This document shows positions 44,120 through 52,696 of a stretch of 64,000 bases of DNA, piece after piece. The notes under the pieces are model-generated. The model was not told where the DNA came from. It did no database searches and saw only the letters and a list, made by a program, of their open reading frames with translations. Numbering within the stretch: position 1 is the first letter of the stretch; every line of letters starts with the position of its first letter. The DNA is from Amorphoplanes digitatis (lineage in GTDB: Bacteria; Actinomycetota; Actinomycetes; Mycobacteriales; Micromonosporaceae): assembly GCF_014205335.1 (NCBI RefSeq), contig NZ_JACHNH010000001.1:5760501-5824500 (forward strand), read 5' to 3'. Position numbers and translations under genes: made by a program.

Positions 44120-45085
44120 TCACCGGCCCAGGCCGGCGGCCAGCTCGGCGACGGTGTGTGCCCGGACGCCGGAGACCTCATCGCCGGAGTACGGGCTCGC
44201 CACCGCGCGTACGTGCTCCTGGGCGGCGTCGGCCAGTCCGTCGTAGACGGACATGAACAGCTCGCGGGCCGGTTCCCGTAGCCAGCCAGGGGGCAGCAGC
44301 CCGATGGGTAGCTGCGGGTCGAGTATGGGCAGGCGGCGATAGGTGTCCATGACCTCGGTGCGGGCGCGGACCGCGCCCGCACCGCTGATCTCGGACGGGG
44401 TTCTGCTCCAGCGCCGAATGAAGGCCTCGTACTGCCGCGCGATCTCCGCGGTGTCCCACGCGTCGAGCGGGTTACGCCGGATCGCCGCGTCGAGCTCGAT
44501 GTGCCGGGCGCGGAAGACGGTCAAGGTGCCGAGGGTGAGTTCGGCGAACCGGGCCCTGGTCTTCTCACTGAGGTCGTGGGGGGAGATCCACAGGCCGTCG
44601 TAGAGCGGCGCGAAACCCATCCACCGCAGCTTGCCGCGCAGCGCCCTCCGCAGGGTGCCCTCCTGCTGCGGCAGCGAGAAGGCGACAAGCGTCCACTGCT
44701 CGTCCCACGGCGGCGCGGCGGCCGCGGCGATCGCGCTCCCGCCGATGGTCAGTGACGCGGCGGCCGCGGCCGTCAGGCGGTGGGAGCCGCGCCGGCCCTG
44801 GCGGCGGCCTTCGAGTACGCCGCGGCGGACGAGCCGGCTGATCGCCGTCCGGGCGCCCGCGGGGCTGACACCGCCCTCGGCGAGCAGGTCCACGATCGCC
44901 GCGGCCGGCAGCCACGCGCGGGTCCGCAGCGTGTAGTCCGCCAGCAGGGTCACGGCCAGGCCCTGCGGCGAGTTGCCGGCCTGCCGCCGGGGCAGCCGCA
45001 CGGATCCGGCCGACTCCTCGGGGAATATCTCGTCGATGTCGTACGGGCTGGTCACGGCGACGGCTCCCGGGGTGCGGTCGGACAT
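44120..45085 (-). CDS. PaaX-family transcriptional regulator
   Basis: 321 residues. An N-terminal winged helix (VTLLADYTLRTRAWLPAAAI; GARTAISRLVRRGVLEGRRQ) is followed by the PaaX ferredoxin-like middle domain (WDEQWTLVAFSLPQQEGTLR, LRWMGFAPLYDGLWISP) and the C-terminal PaaX_C region (FMSVYDGLADAAQEHVRAV). The founder represses phenylacetate degradation on binding phenylacetyl-CoA, but no paa genes are here and the ligand is unknown. It is divergent from the CBM2-esterase at 45272, which it may control. TAGAGT lies seven bases before the ATG with no Shine-Dalgarno sequence, a leaderless arrangement. Confidence 0.88.
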   Translation of the reverse strand: MSDRTPGAVAVTSPYDIDEIFPEESAGSVRLPRRQAGNSPQGLAVTLLADYTLRTRAWLPAAAIVDLLAEGGVSPAGARTAISRLVRRGVLEGRRQGRRGSHRLTAAAAASLTIGGSAIAAAAAPPWDEQWTLVAFSLPQQEGTLRRALRGKLRWMGFAPLYDGLWISPHDLSEKTRARFAELTLGTLTVFRARHIELDAAIRRNPLDAWDTAEIARQYEAFIRRWSRTPSEISGAGAVRARTEVMDTYRRLPILDPQLPIGLLPPGWLREPARELFMSVYDGLADAAQEHVRAVASPYSGDEVSGVRAHTVAELAAGLGR

Positions 45086-45092
45086 CGATACG

Positions 45093-45098
45093 ACTCTA
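45093..45098 (-). promoter_or_regulatory. -10 element (TAGAGT) for a leaderless paaX-like mRNA
   Basis: Read on the minus strand, TAGAGT is followed by CGTATCG and then ATG at 45085. The seven-base gap places the transcription start on the initiation codon. Near it, ATCGA and TCGAT repeats around 45118-45133 could be an operator. Confidence 0.5.
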
Positions 45099-45271
45099 CG
45101 GGTCCGGCCGCCCAATTGATCGAGGTTCGTCGATTGACAGTTTCCGGCTCGGGGTGAAGACTTTCTGTAACACGATGGTGTGGACCCGGGCTCCGCACGA
45201 ACACACCCACCCGTGCCTCGCCTCTCCACCTCCACCACCACGAAGCACCCGAGGAACAAAGGAGACAGGCG

Positions 45272-46594
45272 ATGAAGATCAGACGGAGACTCCTGCTCGC
45301 GGCGGCGATCTCACTGACCGTTGCCGGGCTTGTCGTGCCGGCCACGCGACCCGCGTTCGCCGCCTCGCTGACCGAGGTCACCGGCTTCGGCGACAACCCG
45401 GGCGGCATGCGGATGCACATCTACGTCCCGGACACCCGTCCGGCCGCGCCGGCCATCCTGGTCGCCATGCACGGCTGCGGCGGCTCCGGCCCGGGGTTCT
45501 ACTCCAGCAGCGAATTCGCCGGGTTGGCCGACCGCTACGGGTTCCTGGTCATCTACCCGACCGCGACACAGCAGGCCGGGTTCGGCAACTGCTTCGACAC
45601 CTGGTCGGACGCCGCCAAACGGCGCGGCGGCGGCAGCGACCCGGTGTCGATCGTCTCGATGGTCACCTACGCCCAGCGGCAGTACGGCGGCGACCCGAAC
45701 CGGGTCTACGCGACCGGCAGCTCCTCCGGCGGGATGATGACCAACCAGATGCTCGCCCTCTATCCGGACGTCTTCAAGGCCGGCGCGGCGTTCATGGGCG
45801 TGCCGTTCAACTGTTTCGCCGGCGCCGCCGACTTCCCGCCGAGCACCAGCAGGTGCACCGGCGGCAGCATGGACCGCAGCCCGCAGCAGTGGGGCGACGC
45901 GGTGCGCCAGGCATACCCCGGATACAGCGGGCCGCGTCCGCGCGTCCAGCTGTGGCACGGCACCGCGGACACCCTGGTGCCCTACTCGCTGCTCCAAGAG
46001 GAGATCGAGCAGTGGACCGACGTGTTCCGGCTGAGCCAGACGCCGACCTCCAGTGACACCCCGCAGTCGTCCTGGAACCGCCGCCGCTACGCCGACTCCT
46101 CCGGCACGGTGCAGGTCGAGGCGTACAGCATCCAGGGCGCCGGGCACAGCCTGCCGAGCACCGGCATGGCCGCGGCCGCCATCGGCTTCCTCGGCCTCAC
46201 CGGCGGCACCACGCCGCCGCCGTCGACCACACCGCCGCCCTCGACCACGCCGCCACCGACCACGCCACCGACCTCGGGTCCGTGCCGCGTGACGGCCGCC
46301 GTCAACGCCTGGAACACCGGCCTGACCGAGAGCCTCACCATCACCAACACCGGCACCGCCGCCGTCAACGGCTGGTCCCTGGTCTTCACCCTGCCGGGCG
46401 GGCAGACCATCACCTCCGGCTGGAGCGCCACCTACGCGCCGGCCTCCGGCCAGGTGACCGCCCGCAACGCGAGCTACAACGGCGCGATCCCGGCCGGCGG
46501 CTCGGTCACCATCGGCTTCCAGGCCACACACACCGGCAACACCGGCAAGGCCGGCGCGTTCACCATCAACGGCGGAAGCTGCACGGCCGCCTGA
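45272..46594 (+). CDS. Secreted CE1-type esterase (PHB depolymerase family) with CBM2
   Basis: 440 residues. After the signal peptide (cleaved near RPAFAASL) comes an alpha/beta-hydrolase of about 280 residues: oxyanion region AMHGCGGSG, nucleophile in ATGSSSGG, Asp in HGTADTLVP and His in GAGHSLPST. It belongs to the esterase group that includes acetylxylan and feruloyl esterases. A TPPPSTTPPPTTP linker joins a C-terminal CBM2 (CRVTAAVNAWNTGL to NGGSC), which binds cellulose or xylan. It probably removes acetyl or feruloyl groups from xylan. AAAGGAG precedes the ATG. It is divergent from the PaaX-like regulator. Confidence 0.92.
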   Translation: MKIRRRLLLAAAISLTVAGLVVPATRPAFAASLTEVTGFGDNPGGMRMHIYVPDTRPAAPAILVAMHGCGGSGPGFYSSSEFAGLADRYGFLVIYPTATQQAGFGNCFDTWSDAAKRRGGGSDPVSIVSMVTYAQRQYGGDPNRVYATGSSSGGMMTNQMLALYPDVFKAGAAFMGVPFNCFAGAADFPPSTSRCTGGSMDRSPQQWGDAVRQAYPGYSGPRPRVQLWHGTADTLVPYSLLQEEIEQWTDVFRLSQTPTSSDTPQSSWNRRRYADSSGTVQVEAYSIQGAGHSLPSTGMAAAAIGFLGLTGGTTPPPSTTPPPSTTPPPTTPPTSGPCRVTAAVNAWNTGLTESLTITNTGTAAVNGWSLVFTLPGGQTITSGWSATYAPASGQVTARNASYNGAIPAGGSVTIGFQATHTGNTGKAGAFTINGGSCTAA

Positions 46595-46601
46595 CGAGCC
46601 C

Positions 46602-46631
46602 GGGTGCCGCCGGACCTCTCCGGCGGCACCC
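46602..46631. terminator. Bidirectional terminator
   Basis: A perfect 13-base stem (46602-46614 with 46619-46631, loop CCTC) lies between the two convergent CBM2-esterase genes. Confidence 0.85.
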
Positions 46632-46638
46632 TCCGTGT

Positions 46639-47856
46639 CTATGCCGCTGCGCAGGTCGGCGACGGCACGCTGTTGGTGCCGTTCCAGGTGCCGAGGAACC
46701 CGAACGTGGTGGACGCCCCGGCGGCGAGACTGCCGTTCCAGGTCTCGTTGGCTATCTGCTGCGAGGTGCCGCTGGAGGCGTTGCGGCCGCCCCACAGCTG
46801 AGTGATCGTCTGGCCGTCGGCGAACGTCCAGCCGACCCGCCATCCGGTCAGCGCCGCGGCGCCGGCCCGCACCGTGACCTCGGCCTGGAAACCGCCCTGC
46901 CACTGACCGGTTATCCGATACCCGGCGGTGCAGGCACCCGGCTGGGTGGTGGGCGACGAGCTCGGCGTCGAGGGCGAGGTAGGCGAGGTAGGCGTGGTGC
47001 CGGGCAGCTGGGAGAAGAACTTCCAGATCTCCGTGCCCGTCCAGGTCCGTGCGCCGCTGGTCGAGGTCGAGCCGTCCACCGGTTCCGGCGTGTGGTCGCC
47101 GTCGAACGCCGCCCACGCCACCGGGTAACCGGCCCGGCAGCCCGCGTACGCGGTCACGATGTGAGTGAGGCTGCCCTGCGCCGGCTCTGGCGGATTCTGC
47201 GTCGTGCAACCGTTGTTCCGGACGAACGTGTCGCGGATCGAGCGGCCCATCGAGATGTTCAGCACGCTGTCGTGCGTACCGTGGATGCCGAGGTAGGCGA
47301 CCGGCTGCGTGCCCGGGCTGCAACCGCTGAGGTTGGCGCCGGAGAGCACCGCGACCGCGCGGAAGACCGCCGGCCGGGCACAGGCGACGGCGTAGCTCAT
47401 CGAGCCGCCGTAGCTCCAGCCGAGCGCGAACAGCTGCGAGGTGTCGACGCACAGATCGCCCTCGATCAGGGCGGTCAGATTGTCCACCAGGGTCAGGTCC
47501 CGGCCGCCGGTGTTCGCCCAGCCGTTGTCGATGCCCTGCGGTGCGACCAGGATCGCCGAGTTGTTCGACAGCTGCTGGAGGCCGTAGTAGCCGCCGCTCG
47601 CCACGTTGGCGGCGCTTCCGTTCAGCCAGTGGAAGGCGAAGATCAGCTTGTACGGCCGGTCGCGGTCGTAGCCGTCCGGTACCCGCAGGATGTACGTGCG
47701 GTTCTGGCCACCGCTGGAGATGGTGCGGGTGCCACTTGTCAGCGTCGGCGCCCTGCCGCATCCGGCGGTCGACGCCGCGGCGGCGGGGATCACCGCCAGC
47801 GTGGCAAGTGTCAGGACGGCCGCTACCGCCACGCCGGAGAGTTTTCGGATGGACAT
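46639..47856 (-). CDS. Secreted CE1-type esterase (LpqC/feruloyl esterase-like) with CBM2
   Basis: 405 residues. Signal peptide (MSIRKLSGVAVAAVLTLATL, cleaved near PAAAAST); alpha/beta-hydrolase with LGWSYGGS nucleophile, HGTHDSVLN Asp and FDGDHTPEP His; a Thr/Ser/Pro linker; then a C-terminal CBM2 (CTAGYRITGQWQGGF to SPTC). Its sequence is distant from the esterase at 45272, so it is not a recent duplicate; this one resembles feruloyl esterases and LpqC. A perfect CebR/CelR box lies 31 bases upstream, so it is probably induced by cello-oligosaccharides. AGGA precedes the ATG by about eight bases. Confidence 0.92.
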   Translation of the reverse strand: MSIRKLSGVAVAAVLTLATLAVIPAAAASTAGCGRAPTLTSGTRTISSGGQNRTYILRVPDGYDRDRPYKLIFAFHWLNGSAANVASGGYYGLQQLSNNSAILVAPQGIDNGWANTGGRDLTLVDNLTALIEGDLCVDTSQLFALGWSYGGSMSYAVACARPAVFRAVAVLSGANLSGCSPGTQPVAYLGIHGTHDSVLNISMGRSIRDTFVRNNGCTTQNPPEPAQGSLTHIVTAYAGCRAGYPVAWAAFDGDHTPEPVDGSTSTSGARTWTGTEIWKFFSQLPGTTPTSPTSPSTPSSSPTTQPGACTAGYRITGQWQGGFQAEVTVRAGAAALTGWRVGWTFADGQTITQLWGGRNASSGTSQQIANETWNGSLAAGASTTFGFLGTWNGTNSVPSPTCAAA

Positions 47857-47886
47857 CACGGTTCCTCGATTCAGTCGAGGGAAATC

Positions 47887-47900
47887 TGGGAGCGCTCCCA
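47887..47900. promoter_or_regulatory. CebR/CelR operator, perfect consensus
   Basis: TGGGAGCGCTCCCA is identical to the 14-base inverted repeat bound by CebR in Streptomyces and CelR in Thermobifida, LacI-type repressors released by cellobiose or cellotriose. It lies 31 bases before the start of the CBM2-esterase. The repressor gene itself is not in the window. Confidence 0.85.
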
Positions 47901-48091
47901 TTCGACCGCCATGTTCCCAGAACATTTCCCGCGAATTCAAGGACCTATCGACATTCAACTATTCGTCTTCGAGCGACTCGCGCAGCGCCGGCCCATAACA
48001 GTTTTTCACTTTCGAAATGACTTTCGGAAAGCTGATGCTTGCGGCCTACTGTCGAATATCCGCAGCTCAGGGCCGCAATCGCGGCAATTGC

Positions 48092-48120
48092 TTGAATCTA
48101 TTGGAGCGCTTCCGTAACCT
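48092..48120 (+). promoter_or_regulatory. GH62 promoter with CebR-like box in the spacer
   Basis: TTGAAT (48092-48097), a 17-base spacer and TAACCT (48115-48120) form a plausible sigma-70 promoter. The spacer contains TTGGAGCGCTTCCG (48101-48114), which keeps the AGCGCT centre of the CebR box with three differences in the flanks. A repressor bound there would sit on RNA polymerase's site. Confidence 0.65.
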
Positions 48121-48192
48121 TCGGGAAGTCCCCCTGTTACCGTTCACTATTTCCACGAAGATCGGCGTCATTCCATCCCCAAGGAGTAGTTG

Positions 48193-49686
48193 ATGACTAC
48201 GAAAACGCCCCTGCGCCGCTGGTGGCGTGCCGCCGCCGCGGCGCTGACGCTGGCCGCCGGCGGGGGCATCGTCGCGCTCACCGCCTCCGCGGCCTCCGCC
48301 GCCACCATCGACACCAGCGCCTCGTACGTGCTGGTCAACCGCAACAGCGGCAAGGCACTGGACGTGTACAACCTGGCCACCAACGACGGCGCCCGGATCA
48401 CCCAATGGTCGCGCAACGACGGCAGCCAGCAGCAGTGGCAGTTCGTCGACTCCGGCAGCGGCTACTACCGGCTCCGATCCAAGCTCTCGGGCAAGGTCCT
48501 CGACGTCTACAACTGGTCCACCGCCGACGGCGCCGCCGTCGTGCAATGGAGCGACAACAACGCCGCCAACCAGCAGTTCAGCGTCCAGGACATCGACGGC
48601 TACATCCAGCTGATCAACCGCAACAGCGGCAAGGCCCTGGAGGTGCAGGGCGCCTCCACCGCCGACGGCGGCAACATCGTCCAGTACGCCGACTGGAACG
48701 GCACCAACCAGCAGTGGCAACTCGTCCGGCTCGGCGGCACCACACCCACGACACCCACGACTCCGCCGCCGTCGGGCACCTGCACCCTTCCGTCGAGCTA
48801 CCGCTGGTCCTCGACGGGTTCGCTGGCGAACCCGAGGTCGGGCTGGGTCTCGCTCAAGGACTTCACCACCGCCCCCTACAACGGCAGGACCCTGGTCTAC
48901 GCGACGACGCACGACACCGGATCGACCTGGGGCTCGATGAACTTCGGCCTCTTCTCGAACTGGTCCGACATGGCCTCGGCCAGCCAGAACGGGATGTCCT
49001 CGGCCACCGTGGCGCCGTCGCTGTTCTACTTCGCGCCGAGGAACATCTGGGTGCTCACCTACCAGTGGGGCCCGACCGCCTTCTCCTACCGGACGTCGAG
49101 CGATCCCTCCAACGCCAACGGATGGTCGGCCGCGCAGCCGCTGTTCACCGGCAGCATCAGCGGCTCCGGCACCGGGCCCATCGACCAGACCGTCATCGGC
49201 GACGGCACGAACATGTACCTGTTCTTCGCCGGCGACAACGGCAAGATCTACCGGGCCAGCATGCCGATCGGCAACTTCCCGGGCAACTTCGGCTCGTCGT
49301 ACACGACGATCATGAGCGACTCCACGAACAACCTGTTCGAGGCCCCTCAGGTCTACAAGGTCCAGGGCCAGAACCAGTACCTGATGATCGTCGAGGCGAT
49401 CGGCAGCCAGGGGCGCTACTTCCGCTCGTTCACGGCCACCAGCCTGAACGGATCGTGGACGCCGCAGGCCGCCAGCGAGAGCAACCCGTTCGCCGGCAAG
49501 GCGAACAGCGGTGCGACCTGGACCAACGACATCAGTCACGGCGAGCTGATCCGTACCAGCGCCGATCAGACGATGACCGTTGATCCCTGCAATCTGCAAC
49601 TGCTCTACCAGGGACGCTCACCCAGCTCCGGCGGCGATTACGGCCTCCTGCCCTACCGCCCGGGCCTGCTGACCCGGCAACGCTGA
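48193..49686 (+). CDS. Secreted GH62 alpha-L-arabinofuranosidase with N-terminal ricin-type lectin (CBM13)
   Basis: 497 residues. Signal peptide to about residue 36; ricin-type beta-trefoil with three NRNSGKALDVYN / QQWQF repeats (about 40-180); PTTPTTPPPSG linker; GH62 catalytic domain (about 195-497). Catalytic-domain landmarks are YRWSSTGSLANPRSGWVSLK then DFTT (catalytic Asp), GPIDQTVIGDG, and NLFEAPQVYKVQGQN (the acid Glu). GH62 enzymes release arabinose side groups from arabinoxylan, opening it to xylanases and to the esterases nearby. AAGGAG lies six bases before the ATG. A CebR-like box in the promoter suggests control by cello-oligosaccharides. Confidence 0.95.
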   Translation: MTTKTPLRRWWRAAAAALTLAAGGGIVALTASAASAATIDTSASYVLVNRNSGKALDVYNLATNDGARITQWSRNDGSQQQWQFVDSGSGYYRLRSKLSGKVLDVYNWSTADGAAVVQWSDNNAANQQFSVQDIDGYIQLINRNSGKALEVQGASTADGGNIVQYADWNGTNQQWQLVRLGGTTPTTPTTPPPSGTCTLPSSYRWSSTGSLANPRSGWVSLKDFTTAPYNGRTLVYATTHDTGSTWGSMNFGLFSNWSDMASASQNGMSSATVAPSLFYFAPRNIWVLTYQWGPTAFSYRTSSDPSNANGWSAAQPLFTGSISGSGTGPIDQTVIGDGTNMYLFFAGDNGKIYRASMPIGNFPGNFGSSYTTIMSDSTNNLFEAPQVYKVQGQNQYLMIVEAIGSQGRYFRSFTATSLNGSWTPQAASESNPFAGKANSGATWTNDISHGELIRTSADQTMTVDPCNLQLLYQGRSPSSGGDYGLLPYRPGLLTRQR

Positions 49687-49701
49687 GGCTCGTGGTGAAC
49701 C

Positions 49702-49737
49702 GGGAACCGCCCGGGGAGATCTGCCCGGGCGGTTCCC
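49702..49737 (+). terminator. Rho-independent terminator after GH62
   Basis: A perfect 14-base stem (GGGAACCGCCCGGG at 49702-49715 with its complement at 49724-49737) and an 8-base loop are followed a few bases later by a T-run (GGTTTTTC). Confidence 0.85.
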
Positions 49738-49860
49738 TCGTCATAACGGTTTTTCAGTAGGAGTTTCCCGTAGGAACGTGCGGGATTTGCTCCTTGAACG
49801 CCGGAACACGCGCTCGTAGCATGCGGATTCCGGGGGCAAGCCATCGAGGCAGGACGTTCT

Positions 49861-51306
49861 GTGAACCAGCTATCTCGCGCCGAGGAAGTCGCTGTCGTCA
49901 CCGCGGCGCGCGCCGGCGGCAGCGGCGCGATGAGCGAGCTGGCCAGGCTCCAACTGCCGTTCGTCTACCGCCTCGTGTGGCAGGCCATGCCCGGTGATCC
50001 GGATGTCGACGACGTCGTGCAGGACATCATGCTGCGTGCCTTCCAGCGGCTGCCCGGCCTGCGCGACCCCGCGAGCTTCCGGCCCTGGCTCGCCGCAACG
50101 GCCTTCCGGCAGATCGCCACCCACCGGGCGCGGGGCAACCGGCCCGAGGGGCGGGCGGTGCCGCTCGACGCGGCCGTCGGCCGGCCCGACGCCGCCGCCG
50201 AGGTGGAAGGCCCGGCGCTGCTGCGGGCGGGTCTGGCCGCGCAACGCCGGCAGGTCGGGCACGCGACCCGGTGGATGGGCGCGCGCGAGCGGGCCGTCTA
50301 CTCCCTCTGGTCGCTGGAGACGGTCGGCGAACTGACCCGCGCGGACACGGCCAAGGCGCTGAACAGGAGCGTGGCCAGCACCGGTGTGCAGGTTCAGCGC
50401 ATGCGGGAGCAGCTTGAGCTGAGCCGCAGGGTCGTCGCCGCGTTGGAGGCTTCGCCCGACTGCGCCGAGTTGGAGCGCGTCGTGGCCGGCTGGGACAGCG
50501 TCCCGAGCGCGTTCTGGCGCAAACGGATCGGCAGGCACGTGCGTTCCTGCCCCGTCTGTGCCCGGGCGGCGGACGACCTGGTTCCCGCCGAGCGGCTGCT
50601 CGCCGGCATCGGCCTCGTCGCCGTACCGGCGGCGCTGGCCGGCGCCGTGCTCGGCAAGGCTCTCGCGGCCGGCGGCACCGGCCACGGCGCGACGGCGGGC
50701 GCGGCGACCTGGCTGGGCGGTGCCGTGCAGGCGATCGGGGCGCAGCAGGTGGCGGCCGCGGTCGGCGCGGTCGTCATCGCCGTCGGCGTCGCCGTGCCGG
50801 CGACCGGGTGGACGACGCCCGGGCAGCACCGGACGACCGTCTCGCCCGCGCCGAGCCGAACGGCCCGGCCGCTGGCGGCCGGCAAGGTGTCGCTCGAGTC
50901 GGCCGACGCCGGCGGGAGATACGTCGCGGTCTCCGGTGACTTCGGGATACTCGCCCAGACCGGCGCGGCGAGCGGCGCCGCCGCACGGCAGCGGGCAACC
51001 CTGCGCACGGTCGCCGGCATCGCCGACCCGGAGTGCTTCTCGTTCCGCGGGCAGGACGGCCGCTACCTGCGTCACTCGTCGTTCCGGCTGCGGCTGAACC
51101 CGGACGACGGCACGGTTCTGTTCCAGCGGGACGCGACCTTCTGCGTCCGCGCCGGGTTCACCGCCGGATCGATCGCCCTGGAGTCGAGGAACTACCCGGG
51201 CTTCTTCGTGCGTCACCTCGGCGACGAACTGTGGATCGACCGGTACGACGGCAGCGACGGCTTCCGCGCGCAGAGTTCGTTCCTCGTCCGCGACCCGCTC
51301 GCCTGA
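49861..51306 (+). CDS. ECF sigma factor fused to zinc-binding anti-sigma motif, membrane segment(s) and AbfB arabinose-binding domain
   Basis: 481 residues with a GTG start and AGGA upstream. Residues about 25-95 are sigma region 2 (LPFVYRLVWQAM, DVDDVVQDIMLRAFQRLPGL). Residues about 140-185 are region 4 (ARERAVYSLWS, NRSVASTGVQVQRMREQLEL). At residues 226-233 the motif HVRSCPVC fits HxxxCxxC of zinc-binding anti-sigma domains. Hydrophobic segments lie at about 246-270 and 295-316. From about 340 the chain is an AbfB-type beta-trefoil (GRYLRHSSFRLRL, SIALESRNYPGFFVRH). One polypeptide therefore holds promoter recognition, its inhibitor module, a membrane anchor and an arabinofuranose-binding domain. 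It lies 11 bases from the convergent AbfB-GH43 genes. Whether the trefoil is outside depends on how many segments cross the membrane. Confidence 0.9.
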   Translation: MNQLSRAEEVAVVTAARAGGSGAMSELARLQLPFVYRLVWQAMPGDPDVDDVVQDIMLRAFQRLPGLRDPASFRPWLAATAFRQIATHRARGNRPEGRAVPLDAAVGRPDAAAEVEGPALLRAGLAAQRRQVGHATRWMGARERAVYSLWSLETVGELTRADTAKALNRSVASTGVQVQRMREQLELSRRVVAALEASPDCAELERVVAGWDSVPSAFWRKRIGRHVRSCPVCARAADDLVPAERLLAGIGLVAVPAALAGAVLGKALAAGGTGHGATAGAATWLGGAVQAIGAQQVAAAVGAVVIAVGVAVPATGWTTPGQHRTTVSPAPSRTARPLAAGKVSLESADAGGRYVAVSGDFGILAQTGAASGAAARQRATLRTVAGIADPECFSFRGQDGRYLRHSSFRLRLNPDDGTVLFQRDATFCVRAGFTAGSIALESRNYPGFFVRHLGDELWIDRYDGSDGFRAQSSFLVRDPLA

Positions 51307-51316
51307 CCGGCGCCCG

Positions 51317-52696
51317 CTACAGGGTCGGCGTGACCGGCTGGATGGTGCCGTCCGCGTTGAACCGCAGCGGATCGATCGTCACCTCGCGGTTGGTGCCGTT
51401 GCCCGCCGGGACGGCGAAGCGGTGGTAGGCGATGTGCCAGGTGTCAGCGCCGGGCGCCTGCACGATCGAGTGGTGCCCCGGACCCTTGATGCCCAGGCTC
51501 AGGTTCTTCGACAGGATCGTGCCCCGGTGCGTCCACGGGCCAAGCGGCGACGTGCCGGTGGCGTACTCGACGTGGTAGTTCTCCGAGCCGGTGTCGTCGA
51601 CCGAGTACGACAGGTAGTAGACGCCGTTCCGCTTGATCATGAACAGGCCCTCACGGAAGTTGGGCAGGCTGAACTGCCGCACCTGCGCGGCGTCGAACGA
51701 CGTCATGTCCGCGTTCAGCGGCACCGCGTACGCGTACCCGTTGCCCCAGTACAGGTAGGACTGGCCCGAGTCGTCGGTGAACACGTGCGGGTCGATCATC
51801 TGACCGGAGCGGAAGCCCGCGGCGACCAGCGGCCGGCCGAGCGCGTCGGTGAACGGCCCCGCCGGGCTCGTGGCGGTGGCCACGCCGATGTTCGTGTCGG
51901 CGCAGAAGTAGAAGTAGTAGCGGCCGTTCTTGGCGGCGATCGTCGGCGCCCAGGCCCGCGAGGACGCCCACGACACGCTCGGGCCGACGTCGAGGATCGT
52001 GCCGTGGTCGGTCCAGGTGGTCAGGTCGGTCGACGAGAACGCCTTGAACCGGGTGCCGCTCCAGCCGTTGTACCCGTCGGTGGTCGGATAGAGGTAGTAC
52101 CGCCCGTTCAGGTACGCGATGTTGGGGTCGGCGTAGAGGCCCTTGATGACCGGGCTGCGCCGCCCGGCCACCCACGGCGCCGTCACCTGGAACGAGCTGT
52201 CCGCGACGAACGTGGCCGGGTTCGTGGTGGACGCGTCGAGCCACAGCGCGTAGTCGCGGTGCCGGATGAACCGGCCGGGGTAGTTCAGCGACTCCAGCCG
52301 CACCGACCCGGCGGCCGAGCCGTCGCGTACGCAGAACGTCGCGTCGGCCAGGAACGTCGCCGTGCCGGCGTTGGTCTCCAGGCGGATGCGGTAGTCGCGG
52401 TGGCGCAGCCACATCCCGTTGGCCGCCTGGAACGACACGCAGCCCGCACCGCCCGCCAGGCCCGGCGTCACGGTGAACGTCGCGTCCGCCTTGGCCTGCG
52501 CCGAGCTGCCCGAGGTCACCGCGGCGAGGCCGCCCAGGTAGTCGCTGTGCCGCACGTACTGGCCGGCCACGTTCACCGACAGCAGCGACCGCGCCCCGGC
52601 CGGGATCTCCGCGGCGCTGGCCGGCTGGCCGGCGACCGCGACGAGCAGGCCCGCTCCCATGGTCACCGCCAGCCCGCGGCCCAGTGCCCGCCTCAC
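51317..52696 (-). CDS. Secreted AbfB / GH43 glycosidase
   Basis: 459 residues. Signal peptide (RRALGRGLAVTMGAGLLVAV, cleaved near ASAAEIP); N-terminal AbfB-type trefoil (about 30-170: GQYVRHSDYLGGL, MWLRHRDYRIRL, RFIRHRDYALWL); then a GH43 five-bladed propeller (about 175-459). The three expected acids are seen: base Asp in GLYADPNIAY, Asp in MIDPHVFTDD and acid Glu in FREGLFMIKR. Arabinofuranosidase or exo-arabinanase activity is likely. GTG 52696 overlaps the upstream stop (GTGA, 52693-52696), so it is translationally coupled to the companion GH43. Lectin and catalytic domains are in the reverse order to the companion. Confidence 0.92.
   Translation of the reverse strand: MRRALGRGLAVTMGAGLLVAVAGQPASAAEIPAGARSLLSVNVAGQYVRHSDYLGGLAAVTSGSSAQAKADATFTVTPGLAGGAGCVSFQAANGMWLRHRDYRIRLETNAGTATFLADATFCVRDGSAAGSVRLESLNYPGRFIRHRDYALWLDASTTNPATFVADSSFQVTAPWVAGRRSPVIKGLYADPNIAYLNGRYYLYPTTDGYNGWSGTRFKAFSSTDLTTWTDHGTILDVGPSVSWASSRAWAPTIAAKNGRYYFYFCADTNIGVATATSPAGPFTDALGRPLVAAGFRSGQMIDPHVFTDDSGQSYLYWGNGYAYAVPLNADMTSFDAAQVRQFSLPNFREGLFMIKRNGVYYLSYSVDDTGSENYHVEYATGTSPLGPWTHRGTILSKNLSLGIKGPGHHSIVQAPGADTWHIAYHRFAVPAGNGTNREVTIDPLRFNADGTIQPVTPTL

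Larger units (their letters stand above)
47857..48192. other. 336-base divergent intergenic region
   Basis: This holds the control elements of the feruloyl-esterase-like gene (leftward) and the GH62 gene (rightward): two CebR-type boxes and one good promoter, listed separately. CTTTCGGAAAG, an 11-base near-palindrome, lies near 48022. No gene is seen. Confidence 0.7.

Noticed and set aside
49740..49860. Possible ECF-type autoregulatory promoter (GGAAC motifs) before the fused sigma factor
   Set aside because: GGAAC occurs near 49773 and 49801, but no CGT-type -10 was found at 16-18 bases, so the claim is unsupported.
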